Part shown: positions 43,637-52,146 of the stretch, piece by piece
How positions within the stretch are numbered: the stretch's first letter is position 1
How the letters are laid out: every line of letters begins with the position of its first letter
NCBI RefSeq assembly: GCF_035818675.1
Contig: NZ_JAYKZZ010000030.1
Coordinates: 6,180-70,179, forward strand
DNA: 64,000 bases
Direction of reading: 5' to 3'
Source: Parapedobacter flavus
GTDB taxonomy: Bacteria > Bacteroidota > Bacteroidia > Sphingobacteriales > Sphingobacteriaceae
Notes under the pieces: generated by a model
The model's database searches: none
What the model was told of the DNA's origin: nothing
What the model saw: the letters and a program-made list of their open reading frames with translations, nothing else
Program-made: the position numbers and the translations under genes

Positions 43637-44095
43637 TTAATTCAACTCGTCGTAGTAATTTCGTTCTTCTTCCTCAATCTTTGAATTCACCTTATTGGTG
43701 AAATCCTGCACCAGTTGGGCAATAGCCTCTTTGATACGTTTTGAGAAATGATGGTTGTTAACCAGTATTTCGTCGATGTCAATATCTTCGAATACGGTGT
43801 CGTATTCCATCTTCGGGTTCATCATGGATATGCCGGAATTATCCGGCTGCAACATCCAGTTGATGTTATAGCCCAAATGGTTGAAAAGGAGTATAAGTGA
43901 TATGAAGTTTTTGGCGCTGCCTTTCCCCTTTTCGAGCATGGACACATAGGATTGGCTTGGGAGGTTGACCATCTCGGCCACTTGTCCCTGTGTGAACGCT
44001 TTCAGGTTTGTCCGCTTCTTATAATCTTCCCGCAATATCCTTAATCTGGAGCCAAGTTCTATCTGCTCTATTTCAAAGGGATTTATATCTGTCAT
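43637..44095 (-). CDS. XRE-family regulator, 152 aa
   Basis: An N-terminal HTH (LGSRLRILREDYKKRTNLKA, FTQGQVAEMVNLPSQSYVSM, LEKGKGSAKNFISLILLF) typical of Cro/C1 proteins, with a C-terminal extension that has acidic then helical parts (FEDIDIDEILVNNHHFSKRI, then KEAIAQLVQDF). It lies convergent to the M23 gene and directly downstream of the coupling-protein gene's end, with its own promoter candidates. Probably represses transfer genes; the target is inferred. Confidence 0.85.
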   Translation of the reverse strand: MTDINPFEIEQIELGSRLRILREDYKKRTNLKAFTQGQVAEMVNLPSQSYVSMLEKGKGSAKNFISLILLFNHLGYNINWMLQPDNSGISMMNPKMEYDTVFEDIDIDEILVNNHHFSKRIKEAIAQLVQDFTNKVNSKIEEEERNYYDELN

Positions 44096-44118
44096 TTATT
44101 TTTCAGCATCGTTTATTA

Positions 44119-44126
44119 CAAAAATA
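44119..44126 (-). promoter_or_regulatory. Candidate -7 element for the XRE gene
   Basis: CAAAAATA on plus reads TATTTTTG on minus, an exact TAnnTTTG match 23 nt before the 44095 start. A second copy (44190-44197) lies further upstream. The -33 partner (CAA at 44150) is 23 bp away, slightly long. Confidence 0.45.
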
Positions 44127-44237
44127 CTATAGTTATTTGAATTAGCACACAAGGTTTTAACTTATGTGCAGCTTGTAGATTTATAGCCACAAAAATAGAA
44201 CCGGGAATTTAAGACGTCGAAGCGATTAAAGGTCAGG

Positions 44238-46310
44238 TCACCCTAATTGCAGACGCTTGTGTTCCTGCAGCAAGAGTTCCTCTGTTTCCGCTAGGATACG
44301 GTCGTAGTTTTCCTGTAGTTTTCGGTCAATCGACTGTTGCGAGACCTCGCCGCCGGTATCCGCGAATACCTTGGTTTTTATGACCGGCCGTTCCAACTCA
44401 CGGTATTTCCTATTGGCGGGATGTTCAATGCGTTTCTCCCCCAGCGAATCGATATCGGCGAATCCCTTGGCGAATTTAATCGGCAGCGGGTGCTGAACGG
44501 TATCGGACAGCTTCAGCACGAATTGTCCCTGTGACATCGTTGCGACCTTGGCTTCGGGTATCACGTGGTCCAGCTGGATAGACGTGTTCAGCGAGGTTCC
44601 ACCCTGCGACGAGTAATTTTTGGACACCCTTCTCTGTTTGATCTTTCCGAACATATCCTGCATGGCCTTGGCGCTTTCGCGCACGACACGCCCAGCCATG
44701 ATGTTCCCTACGGTGTTAATGACTACGTCGGCTATTTTTTTGTCATAGTGTTGTATGAGTTGGGAAAAATCCTGAAACCCTAGCATAACCGCGACCTTGT
44801 TGCTCCGTGCTGTCGCTATCAGTAATTCAACGTCCTTGATGTAGACCGTGGCCAGCTCGTCGACGGACAGTAAGCTTGGGAGATTGCCGGGTGAGTTAAT
44901 CTTTTTGACGACCTGGCTAAGGATAAGGGATATTGCCGGGCCGTAGACCTCTTTGCGAAGTTCGTTGTTTATCAGGCATAGGTAAGCCGGGTTATCGGGG
45001 TCCGACACGAAGACGTTGGCTTCGTCTGCGGACATTGCCCAAAAGAGTTTAGGCGTTGCGAATGAAGCTAGCCCGATTTTCACCGTAGCGGTCTGGCCGG
45101 AGAGCTGCTCCATGGCACCGTCCTGCATAGCATCGGCGAATGCACCGAATGCAAGTTTGGTTTTAGGGTGACTTTTCAGTACGTTGAAAAGCAATTCTCG
45201 TTCTGAGTTAATAAGGGCAATCACATGGGGAAAGGTGGAACAGTTGCCTTCTTCGGCTACGCCTGTCTTGCGGTTGATTTTGCTTTTGAGTGTGGTGAAC
45301 CGTGCCAGCTGCACGCAGCAATTGAAAAACTGGATAGCGGATTCCGGGAAAAACTCCCCTTTCTTGCCGATCCATACCTTGTTCAGATTCTGCATGAATA
45401 CGGTGGCCACATCTTTGCAGTCTTCCGGCCCATCTAGGTACCTGGGGTGGAATGGGTTAAAACGGACCGACCTGCGCGGGTCGTCAAAATCCAGTGCTGC
45501 AAATTTAGGGATTGTATTCCCCTTGAAATTAGGGTGCTGTAGGATCCTGTCCTTGTTAAGGTAAAGGTACCTGTAAAGCATGTCTGACAGTTCTCCGCGC
45601 TTGTAGTCGTAGACACACATGGTAAATCCGTTGAGTAGGCTTTGCCTAATGAATTCATTAATGAATACATATGATTTACCGGTACCTGGATTGCCGATGA
45701 CCATGTTTCCTGCAAATGGGTTTACTACGTTCCAAAAGGTACGTTCACCCTTGTATTTAGCGGGTATGTGTATGGAATAAGTGCCATCACCGATGATTTC
45801 CCGTACCTGCTCGAAGTCTTCCCCGTCCTCGTTGAACGGGTCGTCCATCAGTGGTTTTTCCTTCAAGGCTATGGAATAGTAGGTAAAGTAACGGATTAGA
45901 CCTACGAAGGACAGCATTGTTAGGGCAATGAATAGTGTCGAGCCGAGCACGCCGGCACCTACCGCGTCGGCGATGTCTGCACTGAAAAGGAACACGGCTG
46001 CGGCAACGATGAATAGGGCAAGGTAGTGGTATTTACTTCTCTTGGTTTCCAATATTTTCCGCTTTGATAATAATGGAAATATGGCTGCGAAGAAAATAGC
46101 CAGAGCCCGGATACCGAAATAAAAAGCCACCGGCGAATTGAAAGCGAGCTTTTCTACGCACCGCTGAACAAAACCATTGACCAGGCTGTGTGATAAACCA
46201 AGGTATTCCATTAGCGGATATGCGAATGTGTAACATGATATCACCGTTAGGATTACCGCCATTATCAGCGATAGCGTCGAGAATTGTTCGTATTCCTGTT
46301 CTGTTGACAT
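44238..46310 (-). CDS. mobC: VirD4/TraG-type coupling protein (MobC of Bacteroidota)
   Basis: 690 aa from MSTEQEYEQFSTLSLIMAVI (46310); the frame extends upstream but that part overlaps the relaxase end. Four hydrophobic segments lie in residues 15-165. The ATPase follows: Walker A VIGNPGTGKSYVFINEF (about 201-212), Walker B SLLSVDELATVY (about 480), and an RSNKVAVMLGFQDFSQL sensor region. It is an inner-membrane hexamer that hands the relaxase-DNA complex to the type IV channel. It is encoded immediately downstream of the relaxase, the usual mobABC order. Confidence 0.93.
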   Translation of the reverse strand: MSTEQEYEQFSTLSLIMAVILTVISCYTFAYPLMEYLGLSHSLVNGFVQRCVEKLAFNSPVAFYFGIRALAIFFAAIFPLLSKRKILETKRSKYHYLALFIVAAAVFLFSADIADAVGAGVLGSTLFIALTMLSFVGLIRYFTYYSIALKEKPLMDDPFNEDGEDFEQVREIIGDGTYSIHIPAKYKGERTFWNVVNPFAGNMVIGNPGTGKSYVFINEFIRQSLLNGFTMCVYDYKRGELSDMLYRYLYLNKDRILQHPNFKGNTIPKFAALDFDDPRRSVRFNPFHPRYLDGPEDCKDVATVFMQNLNKVWIGKKGEFFPESAIQFFNCCVQLARFTTLKSKINRKTGVAEEGNCSTFPHVIALINSERELLFNVLKSHPKTKLAFGAFADAMQDGAMEQLSGQTATVKIGLASFATPKLFWAMSADEANVFVSDPDNPAYLCLINNELRKEVYGPAISLILSQVVKKINSPGNLPSLLSVDELATVYIKDVELLIATARSNKVAVMLGFQDFSQLIQHYDKKIADVVINTVGNIMAGRVVRESAKAMQDMFGKIKQRRVSKNYSSQGGTSLNTSIQLDHVIPEAKVATMSQGQFVLKLSDTVQHPLPIKFAKGFADIDSLGEKRIEHPANRKYRELERPVIKTKVFADTGGEVSQQSIDRKLQENYDRILAETEELLLQEHKRLQLG

Positions 46311-46326
46311 GATGGATGAGATTAAA

Positions 46327-48780
46327 TTATATCCTTGGTGTTCTTCTCCTGTCGTTGCGGGCTGTATTCTTGCCCACGCCACTGCCCTTGCTCTGGCCTA
46401 GTCCTGCAAGGAACTGGCCGATTAATCCGTCGAATGGGTTGTATTTGTATTCCGTTGCGACGTAAGGCACGTAATTTTCGTACCATCCGGCGATTTGCTG
46501 TATGTTCCTGGAAAGGAAAGTCCTTAGTGACCGGTCCACGCTTTCCTCTCCTAAGTTGCGTACTGCATTGGCGTACTCGTCATGTTTGCGCACGCGGTCG
46601 AGCATCGATTGGGAAAGCGCGTCCACATAGATATCGTCAGAGAAAACTTCTGAAATCTTTGCTTTTTCAGCGCTGCTTAGTTCTTTGGCTTCCTTTCGTA
46701 GAGCCTGGTCGAGATCTTCCTGTATCCTTATCAACGGCACGACCTTGGCTTTAGCGCGAATGGTCGTTTCAATGGTTTTGTCGAGGCTCTGTTTCAGGTG
46801 TTCTTCTAAACCGAGTTCCTTAACCTCCTGCTTGGCCGCTATTTCCATGGTGATTGCGCCGGGACTTGCAGCAATGGATCCAAGGTATGAGCTGTATCTT
46901 GGCTTGGAATCAGGTGTTTCTTTTTCATGGTTCTGGCGGTAGGATGAATAACCATCCTTAATGACTTTAGCGATTTCGTCTTTGAGGGCTGCATTGGCAT
47001 ATCGCTTGACAATCATGTCGGACACGAACGAGGCCTGCTTTTCCGTAATGGCATCGGTTTCGGCCTGTATGAGGCTGCTGCTAGCTGCTTCTTCACGGCT
47101 GTATTCTTTGATGGCCATCAAGGCCGAGTCCCTCAAAAGCTCACGGGATCCAGTGTTTCCGGAATCCGTTAAGGCAAGGAAAATTTCGCGGTTGCTTTCT
47201 CCTTTGGACGGCAGACAGATTTGGTTGACAACGTCCTTGGTATGTGCGTTCAACGTATCCTGGAAGTCGATGCGGAACCTGTCTTTATGCTTTCTCTCCT
47301 TAAATAGCTGGAATTGTTTGTCTATGGTTTTGGCATCGATGGAGGACAAAACAGCCTTTACGGAATCGTCCGCCATCACTTGGCCACGAATTGTTTGGAA
47401 CCGGTCATTGAATACAGTTTCGATGTACTCGAATTTGTTTGCGGTTTGTCCCTTCTGTTTTGTTTTTGTGTAATCCTCTTTGAAATATTTTTCCAGTGCA
47501 ACATTAAGCGATTTGAGTTTTTGCAGTTTCTCCATGTTCTTCCGGACCGCCACTTTACGATCTGCAAGGAAACTACCGACAACTCTTGGGGTTGCCTCCT
47601 CCCCTCTCCCAGGGAATTGTTCGCGCAAAAAGGCGCATATATCTTCAGCTGGTTTACCGCAATCGATGTACTTCAGCTGATCAGCATTAAAGTTCGACTT
47701 CCGGTATTCAGAGTATCCTGTATAATATGCATCATAGAGTAGTGAAGTGAGCTTCTTCCTGGTTGGGCCATCGTTGACCGTTTCTTTGAGCTTTCCTACG
47801 GTATAATTGCGGTGGACTTCCGAACCTTTGAGTATAACTCCCGAATTATGGTCGACGAAAGATATCCCGTAAATGTTGCCGTTTTTGTACCGGTCGTATA
47901 CGACGTCTATGCCCTGCTCTTTCAGCGTCGAGGCAAAATCGCTATAGTTTATCTGGTCATAGTTGCGAAGTGCATTGTATACGGTACTGGACAGCTCGCG
48001 TACATTATATTTGGATTTGGCCACAGCACCCTTTGCAAAATTGCGCTCTAGCACTGATTCGTTGAAACGGTAGTATAGCTCGCTACCTTTTATTTTCACT
48101 GTATGCGGCTGGTCGTTTACCTGGAGCATGTAGCCTGTGGCATCGTCCTCCGGATTTGTGACCTTTTCGACAGTCACGTTATGCAATGCTAGTAGTTTTT
48201 TGTATTCAACGAATGAAGCTGGATTATAGTTCTGAAGCACATCGCGGTTTGTCCTGGCAATAAAGGATTTTATACCACTGCGGGTAGTTAAATCGGCGGT
48301 GTCCATCCTTTCCCTTTCAGTGGGTTTCCTGTTTGGAACAACGGTAAGGTTATATTTCTTTTCCAGTTCGCGTGTCAGCTCCTGCGATTTATTATGTTGG
48401 TAATAGGTTTCGATGCGCTTGCCGTTTTCCTGTACATTTACTGAAATGATATGGATGTGGTCGTGTGGCCGGTCGTGATGGTGGTAGATGACATAGGGCT
48501 GATGGCCATAACCAAGGCCATCCATATAATCTTTAGCTACAGAAAGGAACGTTTCGCGGTTTATATGTTCGCCGGGTGGTAAATTGATAGATGCATGGAA
48601 AGTAGGGTTTTCCATCCGTGAATGGGATATATATTCATCAAAGACAGCTTTATATATTTGTTTGTTGGGTCGTAGGAACTGCTGTGCATGAAGTAGCGTT
48701 GCGGTGCCCTTGTTTACCTTTTGCTCATGATATTCGATCAATGAGACAACATTACAGCCATGTGAGATTTTAGCGATCAT
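46327..48780 (-). CDS. mobB: MobB relaxase
   Basis: 817 aa. The N-terminal relaxase domain has MIAKISHGCNVVSLIEYHEQ with an early Tyr, GLGYGHQPYVIYHHHDRPHD and HIHIISVNV. The H100-H101-H102-D103 ... HDHIH block is the histidine metal-binding motif of P-type/Bacteroidota MobB relaxases. The remaining about 600 residues are charged helical sequence with several coiled-coil stretches and no obvious helicase or primase motif. The protein nicks oriT and stays covalently attached to the transferred strand. It overlaps the MobA gene by 4 nt (ATGA). Confidence 0.93.
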   Translation of the reverse strand: MIAKISHGCNVVSLIEYHEQKVNKGTATLLHAQQFLRPNKQIYKAVFDEYISHSRMENPTFHASINLPPGEHINRETFLSVAKDYMDGLGYGHQPYVIYHHHDRPHDHIHIISVNVQENGKRIETYYQHNKSQELTRELEKKYNLTVVPNRKPTERERMDTADLTTRSGIKSFIARTNRDVLQNYNPASFVEYKKLLALHNVTVEKVTNPEDDATGYMLQVNDQPHTVKIKGSELYYRFNESVLERNFAKGAVAKSKYNVRELSSTVYNALRNYDQINYSDFASTLKEQGIDVVYDRYKNGNIYGISFVDHNSGVILKGSEVHRNYTVGKLKETVNDGPTRKKLTSLLYDAYYTGYSEYRKSNFNADQLKYIDCGKPAEDICAFLREQFPGRGEEATPRVVGSFLADRKVAVRKNMEKLQKLKSLNVALEKYFKEDYTKTKQKGQTANKFEYIETVFNDRFQTIRGQVMADDSVKAVLSSIDAKTIDKQFQLFKERKHKDRFRIDFQDTLNAHTKDVVNQICLPSKGESNREIFLALTDSGNTGSRELLRDSALMAIKEYSREEAASSSLIQAETDAITEKQASFVSDMIVKRYANAALKDEIAKVIKDGYSSYRQNHEKETPDSKPRYSSYLGSIAASPGAITMEIAAKQEVKELGLEEHLKQSLDKTIETTIRAKAKVVPLIRIQEDLDQALRKEAKELSSAEKAKISEVFSDDIYVDALSQSMLDRVRKHDEYANAVRNLGEESVDRSLRTFLSRNIQQIAGWYENYVPYVATEYKYNPFDGLIGQFLAGLGQSKGSGVGKNTARNDRRRTPRI

Positions 48781-49157
48781 GATTGTAAAATGATATCGAG
48801 CCTTTCTAGCAAAGAATCTAGTTGCCCTTCGAGCACGCGAACATTTCTATCACCGGCGTATCCCCTATTTTGGTTAATAACCTTTGTAACCTGGTTAACG
48901 TTCACACCGATTTTATTGATTTCAAAGATAAGTTTTTCATAAAATTCCTGTTTAGTTTTTGTTGTTGAAAATTGTCCTCCAATAAGCAATTTATATCGAA
49001 TGTAGTCACTAATTCGATTAAATTTTTCTTGTTTGAATGTGCGTTCAATTTCAGAGTATTCAGCTTTCGTCAAACGTATGGTAACACGAATATCACGATT
49101 TTGAATATTCGATGATTTCTGATATTTTTTCGCTTTTCCTTTATTTTCCTTTGCCAT
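48777..49157 (-). CDS. mobA: MobA relaxosome accessory protein (ribbon-helix-helix)
   Basis: 126 aa with a Lys-rich start, then DIRVTIRLTKAEYSEIERTF with KFNRISDYIRYKLLIGG, a ribbon-helix-helix, and the C-terminal INKIGVNVNQVTKVINQNRG of the MobC/MobA mobilisation family (N.NQ..K..N). It binds oriT next to the relaxase nick site. Its upstream region contains the candidate oriT hairpins. Confidence 0.9.
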   Translation of the reverse strand: MAKENKGKAKKYQKSSNIQNRDIRVTIRLTKAEYSEIERTFKQEKFNRISDYIRYKLLIGGQFSTTKTKQEFYEKLIFEINKIGVNVNQVTKVINQNRGYAGDRNVRVLEGQLDSLLERLDIILQS

Positions 49158-49184
49158 TATTGCAGATAATGGTATACAATCTTA

Positions 49185-49320
49185 TTAAAAGTATGCAACG
49201 GAACGGAGCATACTAAAAACCCAATGATGGATTTATCATTGGCAAGGTACGAAATGGCTGGCAAAAAAGTGGAATAGAATGTAACTTTTTGTCTGACGTT
49301 TCGTATACCTTGCAAAAAAG
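49185..49320. other. Candidate origin of transfer (oriT) with three inverted repeats
   Basis: Directly upstream of mobA lie: AGTATGC/GCATACT (49190-49196 and 49208-49214, 11-nt loop); CCAATGAT/ATCATTGG (49221-49228 and 49235-49242, 6-nt loop); and a long imperfect pair GCAAGGTACGAAA (49242-49254) with TTTCGTATACCTTGC (49299-49313). Adjacent mobA/mobB genes and this hairpin cluster fit an oriT. The nick site cannot be placed from sequence alone. Confidence 0.6.
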
Positions 49321-49632
49321 AGACGGGTTATAATCAAATAGACATTTTTCAATTCAAGTTAATTACCCGCCGGTTGGCTCGTTAATGATTAGTTAGACAA
49401 TGATAACGGCCATAATGTTTACTACACTCAGTATTTACATATTTAATACTTTAAAGCATTAATATTTTATTATTTCTGTACTTATTATTTATTGTTTTAT
49501 TTTTAATGTGTTTACCACTTTTAGTATTTAATATTTATGCTAATAATTATTATTTAAGTATTGCTTTATTTATTATGTTATTTATTGCTTTATTTTATGT
49601 AGTATATAATGTGTTAATTATTTTAGTATATA
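49321..49632. other. Very AT-rich leader region without a gene
   Basis: About 300 bp dominated by A and T with recurring TTATTTATTG-like words. A 64-codon hydrophobic ORF at 49506-49700 is judged spurious. The region lies between oriT and the tra promoter and could be an easily melted or protein-binding spacer. Confidence 0.6.
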
Positions 49633-49633
49633 C

Positions 49634-49664
49634 TTGTGTAAATAATGATATTTATATATATTTG
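49634..49664 (+). promoter_or_regulatory. Promoter of the parA/tra operon
   Basis: TTG at 49634-49636 and TATATTTG at 49657-49664 are separated by 20 bp, an excellent Bacteroidota -33/-7 pair. Transcription would start near 49671 and give a leader of about 48 nt before the ATG at 49719. Confidence 0.75.
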
Positions 49665-49718
49665 CAGTATCAATTATTTAAATCAATTAATAATTATTAA
49701 GGACCAAAGAAAAAGTAT

Positions 49719-50456
49719 ATGATAGTTTCAATTGCCAACCAAAAGGGAGGGGCGCAAAAAACAACGCTTACTTCATTGCTTGCAACGACAGTGCATTATA
49801 GCTTACCGCAAGCGAACGTTGCAGTTATCGATGCGGACATCCAATCATCGATATTTAATTTCCGTAAGCGTGAAATGGCCGCAATGGAAAGGGACTCATC
49901 CAAGAAGGAAAAGTTTGAGCAAATACAGGAACACTTAGGGAAAGAAATGTTTCCGATCGTGAGGGCAGATGCTGAATCGGGAGGTGTGTTGGATGCGATG
50001 CAGGATTTACAGGAAAAGGGATATAACATGATTCTGGTCGATATGCCGGGAACGATACAGGCCGGGGGCTTGTTTGATATATACAGGAACATCAATTACC
50101 TGTTTATCCCTTTGGATTGCGACGACCAGAGCCAAGACTCAACGTTTTCGTTTCTTAAAAAAATCAAGGAATTGATTTTGGACAATGGGGATCTGGAACA
50201 CAACATGGTTGACTATAGCCTGTTCTTTACTAAACATGAAGCGAACCCGATATTGAGGTCACATAAAAAATTTGAGCGGCTTAGGGCTTCTCTAAAGGCA
50301 CAGGACATACATCTGCTGGATAACGTGTTCCCTAATTCGGACAGGTGGCGGACCTCTATTACGTCCACGGTGTTGCCTTTCCCGCAATTGAAGAAGTATG
50401 AAAGCATTTCCCCGTACCCGTTAATGAAGGAGATAATCAAATTTGTAAACAGATAA
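49719..50456 (+). CDS. ParA/MinD-like ATPase (TraA-like), first gene of the tra operon
   Basis: 245 aa. The deviant Walker A reads NQKGGAQKTT (residues 8-17), where families normally have KGGVGKT/S, so the Gly before the signature Lys is Gln. VAVIDADIQSS and MILVDMPGTIQAGG give the other ATP-site motifs. No ParB gene follows, and genes like this head Bacteroidota tra operons, where the role may be plasmid positioning or transfer control. Whether the altered P-loop hydrolyses ATP is open. Confidence 0.85.
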   Translation: MIVSIANQKGGAQKTTLTSLLATTVHYSLPQANVAVIDADIQSSIFNFRKREMAAMERDSSKKEKFEQIQEHLGKEMFPIVRADAESGGVLDAMQDLQEKGYNMILVDMPGTIQAGGLFDIYRNINYLFIPLDCDDQSQDSTFSFLKKIKELILDNGDLEHNMVDYSLFFTKHEANPILRSHKKFERLRASLKAQDIHLLDNVFPNSDRWRTSITSTVLPFPQLKKYESISPYPLMKEIIKFVNR

Positions 50457-50467
50457 TTAAAGAAACT

Positions 50468-50947
50468 ATGACGACCAAAAAGAATTCACTTGACAAAAAG
50501 TTCAGGACACCATTCGGAAATGAGGAGGAAGCGTTGGTTTTTGACAGCTTTACCAAGCCTGCGGCCATGATAAAAGGGCTTCCTGAAAAGGAAGGGGAGG
50601 AAAAGGTAGAAACGGAGGAAACAGATGAAGCAAAACTGGCAGCAAAGGCTGTTGGAACGAAACAACCGGTTAGGAGACCAGCGCATGGCGGTGGTATGCC
50701 GGCACCTGACAACTCGGAATTAGCGAAGTACAGTAAATTTGAAGACTACGCTGAGTACCCGAATAGGGGAGAGGGAACCAAAACGAAGACGTTCACACTG
50801 GACAGCGTGTCGGAAGCAAAGCTGAACAGCATAGCTACGGCCCTGGATACCTCATTGCGGGTTTTCTTTTCAAATGTAATCGATGAATTCTACGAGAAGT
50901 ACGAAAAGGAAATAAAGAAGCGCGTGCGGAATAAATACGGCGTGTGA
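50468..50947 (+). CDS. TraB-like/DUF3408-like protein
   Basis: 159 aa. An N-terminal half of low complexity rich in Lys and Glu (EKEGEEKVETEETDEAKLAA), then a C-terminal ribbon-helix-helix-like part: KTKTFTLDSVSEAKLNSIAT, ALDTSLRVFFSNVIDEFYEK. The order ParA-like gene then this small protein matches traA-traB of Bacteroidota conjugative elements. Possibly DNA-binding partner of the ParA-like protein; family assignment tentative. Confidence 0.6.
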   Translation: MTTKKNSLDKKFRTPFGNEEEALVFDSFTKPAAMIKGLPEKEGEEKVETEETDEAKLAAKAVGTKQPVRRPAHGGGMPAPDNSELAKYSKFEDYAEYPNRGEGTKTKTFTLDSVSEAKLNSIATALDTSLRVFFSNVIDEFYEKYEKEIKKRVRNKYGV

Positions 50948-51456
50948 TGGAGCAATATACCTGGGGACAGTTCTGGACTGTTGTTGTGGTCTTTATAGTT
51001 ATCTACTATGGGGTGGTATACCTTGTTTATTACCTACCGAAGAAGAAAAAGGTGGTAGAGATGAATAAAGATAACAACGATTCGAATAATATTAAAAAAT
51101 CAGATAATAATATTGTTATATTTGATTCACCGTTTATTAGTAATTTTGATAATGATGATGGCGGCCAGGAGGATTATAAAATAGAGAATAAACCTGAGAT
51201 GGTGGCAGAAAAAGGATCCGGGAAAACAAAAGAAACGGAGTTCGAGGAGGATAATTTTGATATGGTGGGTTTCGAGGAAGATGATGTGATTTTCGACCAT
51301 GTCGATTACATGGATGACGATGGGAAGGATGGGGATAATGGCAAGAGTGGTGAAGAAATGGTCGAATTGGAAGAGGATCTTTACGATGTGACCTGGGAAA
51401 GTTACACACCGGGGGAACAGATTAATTTGGATTTTGACAATAGTGATAACGTTTAA
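50947..51456 (+). CDS. Acidic single-pass membrane protein of the tra operon
   Basis: 169 aa from the ATG overlapping the upstream stop (TGATG); a GTG one codon earlier is possible. One membrane helix (FWTVVVVFIVIYYGVVYLVY) is followed by Lys-rich PKKKKVVEM and a long, extremely acidic disordered cytoplasmic tail (EEDDVIFDHVDYMDDDGKDG). Family not recognised; position suggests a regulatory or scaffold component of the T4SS. Confidence 0.65.
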   Translation: MEQYTWGQFWTVVVVFIVIYYGVVYLVYYLPKKKKVVEMNKDNNDSNNIKKSDNNIVIFDSPFISNFDNDDGGQEDYKIENKPEMVAEKGSGKTKETEFEEDNFDMVGFEEDDVIFDHVDYMDDDGKDGDNGKSGEEMVELEEDLYDVTWESYTPGEQINLDFDNSDNV

Positions 51457-51467
51457 ATTGACTTAGT

Positions 51468-51785
51468 ATGAAAAGTAAGAATGATCAAATTGTAAAAATT
51501 GCTGTAGGTGTATTCGCGGCTTGTTTTCTAATGTATGGTGATGCATTTGCGCAATTGAGTGATGCTGCTGACCGTATTGAACAGGAGGTTAGTTCGGTGA
51601 CATCGACAGCAAAATCAATATGCGGTGGCATAGCATTGGTTGCGGGAGTGATAGGCTTGGTGATGGCCGCGGGAAAAAGCAATGTAGAGGGGGAACAGGC
51701 GAGCAAGCAATATATTAAGTGGTTGGTGGGCGCCGGCTTTTTTGCAGTATGCTTTGCCTGTCTGGAATTATTCTTTGATTCCTAG
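51468..51785 (+). CDS. traE: TraE, VirB2-like pilin precursor (DUF4134)
   Basis: 105 aa. A signal-like N-terminus (KIAVGVFAACFLMYGDAFAQ), a short linker, and two hydrophobic helices (SICGGIALVAGVIGLVMAAG and IKWLVGAGFFAVCFACLELF). This is the standard TraE/DUF4134 layout; the family corresponds to VirB2-type pilin. Followed 15 nt later by traF. Confidence 0.85.
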   Translation: MKSKNDQIVKIAVGVFAACFLMYGDAFAQLSDAADRIEQEVSSVTSTAKSICGGIALVAGVIGLVMAAGKSNVEGEQASKQYIKWLVGAGFFAVCFACLELFFDS

Positions 51786-51800
51786 CGTAAGGGGGGCGGT

Positions 51801-52139
51801 ATGAAAGAAATTAACAAAAGGGCTGATTCCACGTTTGAGTTCCTTGGATTGGAAGGAAAATATTTCATTTGGTTCATCGGATGTGTAGTTGTGGCTATGT
51901 TTCTTTTGGTAATTATTTCTTCTAATTCCAATAATTTTCTAGTTATCCTAATCCCACCGTTTGCAATCGCATTGGTTGGCTATCGCACTTGCATGTATTT
52001 GAAGAACGGTGTCGGTTCGGAATCAATAGACCGGTATATTAATTTGAGTGCTCGGGAACGTGAAAGGAAGTGTTTGTCAGACGACCACCGGAATCCTTAC
52101 GAAACATTGGGCGAGGAAACTGAATTGAAATTCAAGTGA
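51801..52139 (+). CDS. traF: TraF, VirB3-like membrane protein (DUF4133)
   Basis: 112 aa: NKRADSTFEFLGLEGKYFIW at the N-terminus (the conserved K..d.p.ef.Gl.g.yi motif), two adjacent membrane helices (FIGCVVVAMFLLVIISSN and FLVILIPPFAIALVGYRT), and a basic C-terminus. In Bacteroidota systems it precedes the TraG ATPase and serves the VirB3 role. The next gene starts 7 nt after its stop. Confidence 0.85.
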   Translation: MKEINKRADSTFEFLGLEGKYFIWFIGCVVVAMFLLVIISSNSNNFLVILIPPFAIALVGYRTCMYLKNGVGSESIDRYINLSARERERKCLSDDHRNPYETLGEETELKFK

Positions 52140-52146
52140 AGTAGGC

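Noticed and set aside
49506..49700. 64-aa hydrophobic ORF in the AT-rich leader
   Set aside because: The composition simply follows the extreme A/T content; Ile/Tyr/Leu/Phe-rich translation, no conserved start context, and it crosses the predicted tra promoter.
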